64,000 nt of DNA, from contig BDIU01000201.1 of assembly GCA_002118135.1 (NCBI GenBank), forward strand, positions 400,721-464,720, given 5' to 3'. Numbering within the stretch: position 1 is the stretch's first letter; each line of letters opens with the position of its first letter. This DNA is from Trebouxia sp. TZW2008. Taxonomy: Eukaryota > Chlorophyta > Trebouxiophyceae > Trebouxiales > Trebouxiaceae. Made by a program: the position numbers and the translations under genes. Below, piece by piece: positions 45,524 through 56,700 of this stretch. The notes beneath the pieces were generated by a model that saw nothing but the letters and a program-made list of their open reading frames with translations, was not told where the DNA came from and did no database searches.

Positions 45524-48500
45524 TCATTGCAACAGCTGCCTCATGTCATGGAGCTGTTGTTCGAGCGACTGCTGCTCTTTCTGTACCTTCCCAAGACTTT
45601 CCATGTCCAAGTCCTTGATCTTTGCAGGGGTCTTGCCTGCATACTCAGCTGCAGCCATCTTCTTTTTGAGAGCATTCCAGCGATCTTCCACCTTGACCTG
45701 CAAGTCAACACGGCCTCAATATAATCCAGCATGCAGCCTTGCAGAACCATCTGTGTCACTTGGGCCTGGTTTCAAGTTTCACACAAGGCCTTTCACATGC
45801 TTTTGTCAAACGTAGCCCTATCCCGTGTACAGAAAAGCCAAGCTGCTTATTGTTCCCTGATGCAAAAACATACATGTTGAAGGCTTACACCATATATCAT
45901 TACAAAAAGGGCAGCAAGCAGCAGCAGCATGCATTGGATGAGCTGTGTTGACACTACCTTCTCTTTCTGCAGCTTCTCAATCTCTTTCTGTGGGTCCAGA
46001 ATGCCAGCTAGCAGCAGCTGTGCGGTGGTGGAGTCATCTATGACAGCAGGGGCACAACCAGGAGGGGCTGATGCCCCTTGCTCCTGTACAGTCACCTCTG
46101 AAGAAGCAGTCAAGCTAGCTATCTCTGATGTCAGCTGTGCTAGTGTGTCTGCCTTAGCCCTGTCCTTGCACTGCATCGCCATGGAGTCAATGTCAGGAAA
46201 GCAAACATCATCAGCAGCATGCTGACTTATCCCGTGGCTTCGCTCGCCATGTGCAACAAGCCAGCACTCACTATGATGCAACAATCCCGCAGAACCGTAC
46301 AGTCATGGTGCGTTTGGCTGAGGCAGCAAGATCACACCCAGCTTGCCATGCTACCTAAATGGATTTCTGGTGTCACGTGGTCATCTGCCTCAATGTCATG
46401 CTCATCATCATGTATCAAATGACTCCGCGTGCTGTGCACTCGATGTGTGCTCAAAGGGCACAGCTTCTGATAATCTCACGTCTAAAGCCAACCCTGCCTC
46501 ACCATGAGCCAGAACAGGTCTGCATGTAAATGGGGTTCACCTGTATGAACAGCTGCGGCCGCTGCCGCTGCAAGCCGTAGTCATTGCGTAGCTTCCTCAC
46601 AGCTCGCACAACACTGTCTGCCAGCTGCATATTCTGTTCTGCCTCTGGGTTCTGCCAAGCCGCCTGAGGCTCTGGGTATGGCTGCACCATGATAGAGGAT
46701 GTGCTTGCTGTCTGCTGTTGTGCACGGCCAGGGTCCTGGTGTCCTGAGGATGGGGACTGGTGGGGCTGTGAGTTGTGGGAGTGGGGCAAGCGCTGCCAAA
46801 GTTCCTCAGTCACAAAGGGCATGAAGGGATGCAGCAGCCTGCAGGGGCATGCCATGTTTGAATTGGGATTGGGCTAGGCAAATGGCAGCAACAGACGGCG
46901 TTCCACGCTGCACATGGTAGCAGAAGTCAGACTCTTTTAATGCTCATACACTCAACGACAGAGGGGCGTGCAGCACAGCCAAGCAAACCAGCATGAATGC
47001 AAAGATCCCTCATCCAGCACTGCAAAGTTATAATTTCCCAGTTTTCCAACTGACAGTGCTGAGTCCAATTGCTTGATGCCTGTGTGCCTCAGAGAGATGC
47101 TGAAGCTGAAAGCGCTAGTCATCTGAGCATTGCCAACGCTAATGCTGCATACCTGAGACCATAGTCCAGACAGGTGCAGAGGGTATCCCGTGTGGCTTGC
47201 TGCGCTGCTGAGTCACTGCCAGCCATGACGGGCTTGATCAGCTCAATGAACACATCACACAACTCATACTGCCAGAAGCTGTACACTGCCTGCACACCAG
47301 CCCAGCCTGTTGTCAACTGGCTCGACAGCCAGACTGTAGAAGAGACTGTAATGTGAAAATGTCGGCAGCACCTTGAGGCATGTATCACATCCAGAATGTA
47401 GGTCAAGAAGCTCAGGCTTCAGGCACAGTTGACACAATCCTTGCAAAAAAGGGCGTTTCAACCAGAGGTAGCCTGCCTTTGTGCTGCACAGCTCCAACTG
47501 CAATAATTGGCAGCAGATTTGGCGCGCGTGACTTCGACAGAGTCGTCCAGTTTGCAGGCATTGGCAAATTGAGCACAGCCTCAGGATATATAGGCAGAGC
47601 AACCTGTAGAGCATGACAGCTCAACCTATACACCCACATCAATGTGCCACAAATCACATGCGACGTCCATGTTTGCCAAAGGTCCTGCAGGCTCATTATC
47701 ATCAACCGCGACAGCACCGCAGCACATGAAAGGACAAGCAACAAGCAGTAAGAATAAACCGACCTGTGTTGCTGTAGAGAATTGGTACTCATGCAGCGCT
47801 TTGACAGTTGTGTCAGTGGCTGCAGTCAGTCTGCTGAGGATCCACTGACAGCCAAAGGGTAACTGGTGGGGGCTGCCCAATTGGGTGCTGGGTTCAAACT
47901 CTGAGCCCAAGTGTATCATGGCAAAGCGGACTGCGTTCCACAGCTTGTTGCACCAGTGTCTGTACGCCACTACTCTCTTGATGTCTAGGTTGATGTCTCT
48001 GCCCTGCACACAATCGAGACAGTGGGTCCAGTAGCTGCTGAGGATATACTGATAGCTGAAATGTAGCTGGTTGGGATGGCCCTAACTCGTGCTGAGTTCA
48101 TGCCCTTGGCCTGAGGGCGCATGATTGCATGAGAAAGGGTCTCATGGCTGTACACACCAAATGCATTGAAAGGCCAGCAGAGCGTGACGTGAGATGTGCA
48201 GCCACGTAGGGCTTGTGGCGGAGGTGAGAGTTACAGCAGTGTGTAGCAATTGAAATGGAGGGCAGGTAAAAGGTGTGACCTGGAAGGTCTGGGCAAACAG
48301 AGCTCAGGGGCAGGATGCAGGTCTTCACAGCCGTGCGACAAATGTGCAATACATTCACTACACTAGACCTTGCGCTGTACACTACAAAGGAGTAAAGGAC
48401 AGGAAAATGTTGACCTGGGAGGTGTAGGCAACCAGGGCAAAGCGCAGGGCATCTGTGCCACACTCCTCAATGCCATTGGGGAAGTCCTCCTGCTGCCCCA

Positions 48501-51500
48501 ACATTGCCTTCTTCACCTCTGTTGCTGATAGGTTGCCGGTCTTTAGAGTTTCATGCAATGCCTGCCAGCCATCACACACAATACAGTCATGATGACTGCA
48601 GTGTCTGCTAAGCAACTGCAGACAATAATGATAAACTGCAGTGTCTGCCAGTCACCACACAACGATGTCATGAAAAATTGACTAAGAAGTCAGCAACTTG
48701 CTGATCAACTCAACATGTGGCATTCTGTATGTCATGTTTGCATAGATTCTTGATGTTGTGCAGATGCTTTGTTGTCTTCAAGACTCCATTTGTTGACATG
48801 AGCCTTGGCTTCTTCCACTTTCCACAACAACATGTGACATCAGCTGTTCTTGATAAGCACATGGGTGCTTGATGCAGGAATTGTGGTGACATCACACCTC
48901 AAAGAAGTTCCTTGGATCAGCAAACAGTCACAAAGCTGGCTGCAGCAATACCAGCTATTCTGCAAACGCATATGAGTGCCTGACGCAGTGCTACTGGTGA
49001 CTGCCCACCTCTAGAGTGATGCCTTCAATAACATCAAGAGGATCAATGACATTGCCCAGCGACTTGGACATCTTGCGGCCATGTGCATCTCTGACCATGG
49101 AATGCAGATACACCTGCTTGAAAGGCACTTGTCCTGCACTCACAATTGTCGACATCATCCAATGCATAGCCAATTTTTCAACACAGCAGCCCAGTCGCTG
49201 AGTTCAGGGTGTTGCTGTGAGTTGGAATGCAAGTGTTGCCAGCATCTGTGAATTAGACCATGTTTGAACAGGACAAGATCACACATTAAAATGCATGTGC
49301 AATGACAGCTTCTGCAACACTGCATGCACAGCACATGTGCAAACGCCGTTAAAACATGTATAGGTTGCATAGTCCAGACCTGTGACGTCACTATCTAGCA
49401 TGAGCTGTTTGTTGAGCTTCCTACACCTATTTTCTCATTCATTATAATCATGCCGGCATCTTTGCAGCAGACAGCAACATCAAAGCAAAACGACAAGCAT
49501 GTTCCCAGCTAGTGGGTCTTACTGCAGCTCAGCGGGTAGTGCTGTACCTGTGAGCTTCATGCCTAACATGACCATGCGAGCCACCCAGAAGAAGAGGATA
49601 TCATGGCCTGTCTCCAGTAGGGCCCCAGGGTAGAACTGGGCTAGATCGGGGGTCTGGCGGGGCCACCCCATGGTGGAGAAGGGCCACAGCCCACTGCTGA
49701 ACCATGTGTCCAAAACATCCTCATCCTGTGCAGTGTTTTCTGGATGTAAGTGTTGCATTTTCCCGCGAAAGTTGTCCAAACATCAACTTGTCCTCACTCA
49801 GGCATACAACAGCAGTCAACATGCAGTGACTAATTTCAATTGCATTGTCCTTACGACAGGAATGTCCTTGTACTAATGACCATATACTGGTGACCTTATA
49901 CTAGTGACCTTTATGAAGCGATTGCTGTTTGACATGTTTGTTGCCGAGACAGCATTCTGTTCAGCTGTTCTGAAAGCGCTTGCTTGCACACACGTAGTCC
50001 CTGCAATTGAATGAGCTGTGCACAATCCCTTGTAGCTGCCTCATCTCTTGCTCTGCTGTGTGTGACAACAAGCACTGAAGTGTTGATGCACTGACAGAAC
50101 CGAAGTGTTGATACACTGACATGCTGAGGTACTACAACTTGCCTGGCTGAGGGAGGTTTTGTGGTCTGGGAAGCGCTTCTGAGCATCAGCCTCAGCCTGC
50201 TGAGGGTCCTTTGCAACCACCCACCTGCAGCACCAACAGAGCACCTTAGCACAGCCAATTGACTGCCCTGCCACTCTCATACAATGCGAGGCATTCCATT
50301 GCAATATACAGACAGCCTACTTCTCCTGTGCACACATAAGCAAGCCAGAAGGCAGGAAGTGGGTGGAAGCGCATAGGCGTGTTTGGCCTTCCAAAACATA
50401 GTCACTCAGAAGCTAAGGGGATGGTTTGGACTACATGGGCATGTCTGACCTCTCAAGCACACAGGTGCAAAGTATAGCAACCCAGCATCAAATGGCATAC
50501 GGCAACAAAATACGCAGAAGCAGTTCATATGCAAAGATGCACCAACAGGAAGCAATTAATGTGCAGTGATGCGCTAGATATATTAAGATACCTATCCATT
50601 TGTTCATACTGGGTACCAGCAGCACCAGCCCGTTCCCCTTCCAGGCTGATGTAGTAGGCAGGGATGCGGTGACCCCACCACAGCTGTCGTGACACGCACC
50701 AGTCACGAATGTTCTCCAGCCACCTGCAGCAAAGATGCGACAGTTGGTCTGATACAGTTGGAGCACCAGAAGAGCGTTCTGCTTCCAGGCTGATGTAATA
50801 AGTGGGGATGCGGTGGCCCCACCACAGCTGCCGTGATACACACCAGTCACGGATAATCTCTAGCCATCTGCAGCACAATTGACAGCATATATTGATCTGA
50901 TCAAGATAGTGACATCTGTATGTATGAACATCCCCAAAAGATGGCAACATTTATGATGCCATCATAGAACAGATCAAAGGGTCGGATTGTATAACAGTAT
51001 GTGTTTGAAGCAACTGTACATACCAGATGTGGAGCTCTAGTAAACATACTCTGCAGTCTGGCCCAGCAAATTGCCGATTACCTGTACCAAGTAGCCTCAA
51101 ACTCAGCAGGGATGATCTCGAAGCTACCGTTTTGGGCGGCTTTGATGCCGTCTTTTGCCACGCTGGCACCATCAACCCATCACTGAGTTGCAGCAGATCA
51201 GTATGCCTCAACAGCAGTGTTACAGCAGAGGCTGATGACCTACCTGTACCAAGTGGCCTCAAATTCAGCAGGGATAATTTCCAGGCTGCCGTTCTGTGCA
51301 GCCTTGATGCCATCCTTGGCCATGCCAGCGCAGTCCACCCACCACTGGGGCTTCAGCACAGGCTCTATGATGTCCTTGCTGCGGCTGCATAGCGGCACGC
51401 TCATGGCATTGTCCTGGGTGCCCCTTAGCAGGCTCTTACTGTCCAGCCATGCTACCAGAGTCTTGCGCACCTGTCACGTACAATCATCCCGTCATTATTG

Positions 51501-54500
51501 GCTCATGTAGTTCATTCCCCTTGAAAACTGAACCATCAGGTTCGGCAAAGGAAGCACTTTTGGGGTCTTCATGGGGTTGTCCTGAGTGCCTCACAGCAGA
51601 CCCTTGCAATGTAGCCACAACATTATAGATGAGGGGCTTAATGAAGGCAAAGCCATAGAAATTAGTGACAGAAGGCTGACAAGTCTTACTTCAAAGCGTG
51701 GCTGGCCAGCAAACTGCCCTCCATGCGCGTTGGTCTTGCCGTCATGATCCAAACTGTTGATGAACTGCTTGCCAATGGCAAAGTTGTTGGTGTAGTTCAC
51801 ACAAGAACAATGAGCCTTACTGTGCAGCATGGCTGGCCAGCAAACTGTCCCGTTGGACATTAATTCACGGGTATCAATCTTGCCATTGTCATCCAAAATG
51901 TTACACGTTCTGACGTTTGCCAGTAGCATGATCGTTATGGCAATTGACAGAGGGAAGGCAAGCCTCACTGTAAAGCGTGGCTGGCCAGCAAATTGCCCTC
52001 CATGCGCGTTGATCTTGCCATCATCATCCAGGATGTTGATGAACTGCAGATTGTGGCGCTTGCCAGTGGCAAAGTCATTGGGGTCATGGGCAGGGGTGAT
52101 CTTGACAGCTCCAGTGCCAAAGCTCATGTCCACTAGCTCTGCGTCTTGGATGATGGGCACCTTGCGCCCGTCCAGTGGATGGACCACAAACCTCCCATGC
52201 AGGTGCTTATATCTACAAAAGGTAGCGAAGGATAATAAGGTCAGCATGATGGACCGCAAACCTGCCATGCGGATTGCATTTACAACAGACAGCATGATCA
52301 TTGTGACAGACTGCATAGTTTAAAGTGTTAAAGCTCATGTCCACTGGCTCTGCGTCTTGGCTGATCAGCACCTTGCGCGCGTCCCAGGGAAGGTTCACGA
52401 ACTTGCCATGCAGGTGCTTGCAGCTGCAGCAGACAGCATGGTTGCTGCATCAATCAGCCCTGTTACTGTGAGATACAGCACAATTTACAGTGCTAAAGCT
52501 CATGTCCACTGGCTCTGCGTCTTTAGGAATGGGCACCTTGAGTCCGTCTAAGGGGCGGACAACAAACTTGCAAACTTGCACCTGCACGGTCAATCTGGCA
52601 CTTGGCATGGCCATGAACCATAACTACTGTGACAGACAGATTCTGATGTCATCAGGATGTTGTGACCTATGCTTCAACACAGATGCAAGCATGCATACGC
52701 GCACAACATGGAAGATTCAGCACAGGATTGCAAGGATTTGGTACATTTTTTGAATGGCATTGGGAAGTCAAGAATAAAGCTCTGAAAATGCTGTTGGTAC
52801 AGTCAGCACCATCCTGCATCATCAGGATGTACCGCCACAGCTGTTTCTCCCAGCATGGTCTCAGGCCGAGTAGTCGCCACCACAATCTCGCGCAAACAAT
52901 GTTGCTCTCACCACCGTCGAGGGGATACGCAATAGGGTGAAGCCCCAAGCTGTCGCCATCAGGGTGAACAGCCAAAGCTGTGTCTTCCAGCATGGTTTTC
53001 AGGCCAAGCGATGGCCACCAAAGATTTGCCCTCATCACTTTCAAGAGCCCATGCAATAAATGTGAAGCACCAACCTGTCATCATCAGGGTGTACAGCCAC
53101 AGCTGTGTCTCCTAGCATGGTTTCAGGCCGAGTGGTGGCCACCACAATCTCGCCCTCGCCACCGTCAAGGGGATATGCAAAGGAGGTCAGTACCCCCACC
53201 TCCACTTGCTCTGAGTAGCCAGGCACTGACACCAGAGTCCGCTTCTCAATCTCCATGTAGTCAACCTGCATTGCCATAACGATTGTGTCTGTGCCTGTGA
53301 CTGAGTCCCCATGTAGTCTGTGTCTATGTCTGAGGTAGTTTCTGAGTAGCCAGGCACTGATGCCAAGGTCTGCTCCTCAATCTCCACACAGTCAACCTGC
53401 ATCGCCAGGACAGCTGTGTCTATGTCTGAATCTCCTCTTGTAGTTCATCTTCATTGCCTCAACACAGGGTCTGCTTCGCAATGTTCACGTATTCAACTAG
53501 CATTGCCATGACAGCTGTGTGTATGCGGGGTGCAGCACAAATTGACTGGTTTGTTTCCCCTGTCCATCATGAAGCAGCCTGTGGAAGCCCTGCAGGCGTT
53601 TCATGCAGGGCTCAGCAGGAAAAAGCCATTTCAATGTCACTGACTGCAGTATGCAATGTGTGGCACAAGTTAATCCGCCTATTCCCCTTGTAAATGCGGG
53701 ACTCTTGATACAGCATGACAAAAGCACCGCAGGCCTCGTAATGAGCAGAAGCAACAGACCTCAATATCACTGACTGCAGTGTGCAGTGTGCAGCACCAAT
53801 TGACTAGCCTATTCTCTCTGTAGATGAGGCCCTCTTGGTGCAGCCTGACAAAGGCCTCCTGCACTGCTGCAACCAGGTTGTCGTCCATGGTGAAGGCACG
53901 CCGGCTCCAGTCCACACTGATGCCCATGCGCCGCATCTGCCCAAAGATCTTGCCTCCATAGGTTTTCACCCAAGCAAACACCTGATCCAGGAAGGCCGCC
54001 CTGCCTGCAGAGACAGTGCCAATTGCTGTGAGCATGCAACAGGATGCAAGTGCCCAGCATGCTGCTCTGGAACCAGACAATTGCTGCAATGAACTGATTC
54101 ATAGAACAACAAAAGAGGTTTTGTTGCGCATGAACAAGGACGGCATGCAATACACCAAATGCAATCAGCTGATGCACTGTGCAGAATGGTGGCTTGCCTT
54201 TGTGCATGTGTGAAACAGCCAATCAAGGTCAAACACTTGCTCGCTGTTGAAATGAGGCAAGCTGAACTGAGGTAAGCTGTGCTGCTGGAATCATCTCAGT
54301 CACAACAACATGACAGCACACTTGAGATATCAATAGCACTGACCTAGGTCATGCCTGGTCTGGCCCTTCCTCTTGGCTAAGTCCTTCTCAACCACAGTCT
54401 GGGTGGCAATGCCGGCGTGGTCAGTGCCTGGCAGCCATAGCACATTGTAGCCACTCATGCGGCGCCAGCGCACGACAGTGTCCTGGATGGCGCTTGTCAG

Positions 54501-56502
54501 GGCATGCCCCAGATGCAATGAACCTGTCACAAGTAGAAAAGACCGCCGTCGCAAAAACATACCCTGTTTTCGGCGCCTATTGAGCAGGGGCACAAGATAT
54601 TCCCCAGATCATGTAAGCCCATTGCAAGCATGAAGCCTGCTGTCTCTGCTTTTCAAGTAAAGGCAAAGGGCATTGCCCAAGCATAGTGAGTCTGTTGCAT
54701 GCATCAAGCATGCTGTTGACAATTTTGAGGCAGAGGCAAGATGCATGTTGCTGAGACCTGAAAAAGCTGCCGCCGCAAATACAATTGGAAATCACAGTAG
54801 CAGCACAGTGGTGTCATGACCTGTCACAACTGGAGGCTGGGTTGGACCAGTAGTGCAGTCTCAAAACATACAATTCCAACCTGTCACATTGGGAGGCGGG
54901 ATGACAATCACAAACGGTGGCTTGCTGCTGTTCTCTTCAGGCTTGAAGAAGTTGCACTGCTCCCACCAGTCATACCAGGCTGCCTCCACTGCTGGCGGGC
55001 AGTAGCCCTTGAACATGTCCCTGCTGACGTCCTTCTTTTGGCCCTTAGGAGTGGCTCGGGCCCTGTCTATCAACTCCTGAACGTCTGCTGCATCTTGCGC
55101 CTGCAGAATTTAAGACTGCTGCACATCTATTCTACAGCTTGGGTAAGGACCCATTTGGAAGTGACATCCAAACCATGCATCCATTCAGCACAGGAGTGAA
55201 TCATTTGGTGGCAGCTAGTTTTGATGTGATCGAGTTCAAGCACTTCAGTTGCGCCATCCTGGCATCAGCCTCATCCTCAGGCTTTTGCTTCATGTCAGTG
55301 AGACCACCCTTGTCCTTCACTGAATAACAGCAGGCAAAAGGTGCACATAAGAACAAAGCAGTCCAACTTTTGATGCATTTAGCATAGAAGTGAGTCAGAA
55401 GCAGATGTGAGCAGCGCACCTTCCTGGCATCAGCCTCGTCCTTCGCCTTTTGTTTCTTGTCAGTGAGGCCGCCCTTGCGTGCCTGCTCCTGAGCCTTCCT
55501 GTCAGCCTCTTTGGCAGCAGCTTTGGCCTTCTTGGCTGCCTTCTCTGCAGCCTTAGCATCCTGTGCAGATGAAAATGCACAGATGAGAACACTGAAGCAG
55601 CTGACCACAGTCTTGTGAAAGGGTTGATGAACTCTGCAGAGCAATTCAACGCTTTCCTGTCAGCCTCTTTGGCGGCAGCTTTGGTCTTCTTGGCCGCCTT
55701 GTCTACAGCCTTGGCATCCTGTACAAACAAGAAACTTTATCCACACTGCAGTTGACACACCCCAACAGGGACATACTAAACGACTATGGAGCAGCTTGCA
55801 ACAGGGGTCTTTCCCTGCGGCCCTAGCATTGTGTGCAAGCAAGAGGACTCAAGCAGCTTGCCACCGTCTGGAAAAGAATGATGGGCTTGGGCGGCTCTGC
55901 CAAACAAGTCAGAATTGAATGCTGGTGATGCAGCAGCAGCTTCAGCCTTCTTAGCAGCCTTCTCTGCAGCCTTAGCATCCTGTGCAGGCAACAGTGTGAG
56001 GCAAAGTCTTTTCACAGTCCATGAGCTCCAACAGTTCTGCTCAACAAGTCAGTGCGCTGCATGCGCTTCATTGGCAGCAGCTTCTGCAGCTTGACTTGTC
56101 AAAGTGGGTGCGCAGCCCAAAGAATACAAAGCAGCTGTCGATGCAGCAATGAGGCATGGTAGCGCTTTGCTAGTGTCCAAGATCAGGATGCACCTTCTTT
56201 GCCTTCTTTTCAGGGTCTTCCTGTGCTGCCGCCCCAGACTGCTCACCACCACCAGCTGCTGCCCCTGCTGCTGCAGTGCCTGACGGCTGCTGTGATGGTT
56301 GCTTGCCAGGCTTCTTAGCCTTTTCTGCACTTACAGGCTGCACTGCAGGACCGTTAGCTGTGGCAGTTGGGCTGTCCACACCATCATCTGCAGGCTGTGC
56401 GTCTCCATTCTGTTGCATGGTTAGGTCTGTGGGGCGCTGCTGCTTTGGCGGTGTGGATGGCTGTGAGTGCTTCACTTTCCAGCCTACTGGGTCCTGACAC
56501 AA
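45524..56502 (-). CDS. VARS: Valyl-tRNA synthetase (class Ia)
   Basis: Charges tRNA-Val. More than 20 exons. The N-terminus is a Lys/Ala-rich extension (56502-55420; exon starts near 56502, earliest in-frame ATG about 56420). The core runs as [26 protein letters not shown] joined to SLHLGHAL (HIGH motif, 54498-54521), [33 protein letters not shown], and the editing domain with [20 protein letters not shown] (about 53180-53075) and [20 protein letters not shown] (about 52130-52060). [31 protein letters not shown] (50655-50715), [14 protein letters not shown] (about 49700) and [14 protein letters not shown] (KMSKS at 49061-49075) follow, then the anticodon-binding domain ([32 protein letters not shown]) and a C-terminal coiled coil ending at 45524. 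Introns between 47800 and 56700 contain many exon echoes. An ORF at 57433-57696 ending ATG|GTGAGT could be an upstream exon, but the phase does not fit. Confidence 0.93.
48018..48110 (-). pseudogene. Decayed echo of a valyl-tRNA synthetase exon
   Basis: GTAGCTGCTGAGGATATACTGATAG onward resembles the exon stretch at 47815-47905 (shared GCTGAGGAT, CTGATAG/CTGACAG, AGCTGG/AACTGG), offset about 200 bp and upstream in transcript order. Divergence is high and stops are present. Confidence 0.7.
48262..48312 (-). pseudogene. Decayed echo of the exon end at about 48415-48460
   Basis: GACCTGGAAGGTCTGGGCAA resembles GACCTGGGAGGTGTAGGCAA at the donor end of the exon encoding [17 protein letters not shown], then continues through the CAGGGCAAAGCGCAGGGCA-like part. 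It lies downstream of the exon in transcript order. Confidence 0.75.
50655..50867 (-). repeat. Duplicated catalytic exon start in valyl-tRNA synthetase, both copies open
   Basis: The exon starting at 50723 ([20 protein letters not shown]) is preceded by a copy starting at 50867 ([20 protein letters not shown]). Both follow TGCTGCAG and both acceptors are phase 2. They are 144 nt apart, a multiple of three, and the frame is open from the first acceptor through the second copy. Confidence 0.93.
51076..51193 (-). pseudogene. Echo of valyl-tRNA synthetase exon end about 51356-51241
   Basis: TACCTGTACCAAGTAGCCTC onward matches TACCTGTACCAAGTGGCCTC and the rest of the exon end ([16 protein letters not shown] to AEFEATWYR), including the CAG|GT donor. 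It lies 160 bp downstream in the intron. The copy is degraded at its 5' end (WVDCAG is lost). Confidence 0.92.
51697..51905 (-). pseudogene. Two echoes of the editing-domain exon end at 51975-52085
   Basis: CTGGCCAGCAAACTGCCCTC (51703) and CTGGCCAGCAAACTGTCCCG (51833) match the true exon end CTGGCCAGCAAATTGCCCTC (51981; protein [10 protein letters not shown]). Both copies lie downstream of the exon in transcript order and carry its donor. They continue into the [16 protein letters not shown] part with substitutions and deletions. Confidence 0.92.
52332..52584 (-). pseudogene. Two echoes of the exon start at 52122-52216
   Basis: GCTCATGTCCACTGGCTCTG at 52332 and 52498 matches GCTCATGTCCACTAGCTCTG at 52122 (protein [20 protein letters not shown]). 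The copies lie upstream of the true exon in transcript order, about 210 and 376 bp away, as acceptor-side echoes. Confidence 0.92.
52812..53038 (-). pseudogene. Two echoes of the editing-domain exon end at 53074-53180
   Basis: The true segment codes [20 protein letters not shown]. Copies at 52812-52936 and 52950-53038 keep CATCAGG[G/A]TG, CAGCTGT and AGCATGGT landmarks with substitutions and small indels. One also keeps the ACCACCGTCGAGGGGATACG part. Both are downstream in transcript order. Confidence 0.92.
53349..53513 (-). pseudogene. Two echoes of the exon start at 53218-53281
   Basis: AGCCAGGCACTGATGCCAAG (53348) matches AGCCAGGCACTGACACCAGA (53217; protein [17 protein letters not shown]). 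A more decayed copy lies at 53457-53513 (GTCTGCTTCGCAATGTTCAC). Both are upstream of the real exon in transcript order. Confidence 0.9.
53530..53740 (-). pseudogene. Two echoes of the exon end at 53770-53863
   Basis: The true segment codes [19 protein letters not shown]. The copy at 53643-53740 keeps GACTGCAGT, CCGCCTATTCCCCTTGTAAA and CAGCATGACAAAAGCACC with stops. A weaker copy lies at 53530-53600. Both are downstream in transcript order. Confidence 0.88.
55240..55330 (-). pseudogene. Echo of the Lys/Ala-rich exon end at 55405-55487
   Basis: CTGGCATCAGCCTCATCCTC matches CTGGCATCAGCCTCGTCCTT, and GTCAGTGAGACCACCCTTG matches GTCAGTGAGGCCGCCCTTG, offset 167 bp. The parent codes [19 protein letters not shown]. 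The copy lies downstream in transcript order. Confidence 0.9.
55496..55986 (-). repeat. Three related Lys/Ala-rich segments at the valyl-tRNA synthetase N-terminus
   Basis: Segments at 55496-55568, 55653-55723 and 55929-55986 each read DAKA[A/V][E/D]KAAKK[A/T][K/E]AAA after an AG acceptor (TGCACAG|GATGC type). All three are open. Whether they are three exons or one exon with two echoes cannot be decided. The protein context (basic tRNA-binding extension) would tolerate any number. Confidence 0.85.
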
Positions 56503-56554
56503 GGTGAAGCCACCTGCATCACAACCAGTGTGTCATTAGTATAAACGCCTTGAG

Positions 56555-56700
56555 CATCTGCATGCTGTGCATCTCTGTTCTGCTCCATGATTAGATCTGT
56601 GGGGCGCTGCTGCTTGGGCGGGGTGGTGGGTTGTGAGTGCTTGACCTTCCAGCCTACAGGGTCCTGACACAAGGTGAAGCTACCTGCATCACACCCACTG
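56555..56700 (-). repeat. Echo of the first recognised valyl-tRNA synthetase exon
   Basis: CCTTCCAGCCTACAGGGTCC and CTGACACAAGGTGAAGCTAC (plus strand, 56646-56685) match the exon region around 56475-56515. The copy reads [20 protein letters not shown] against [20 protein letters not shown]. It includes the TGATGCAG|GT acceptor and is about 190 bp upstream. The frame stays open for most of it. Confidence 0.9.
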
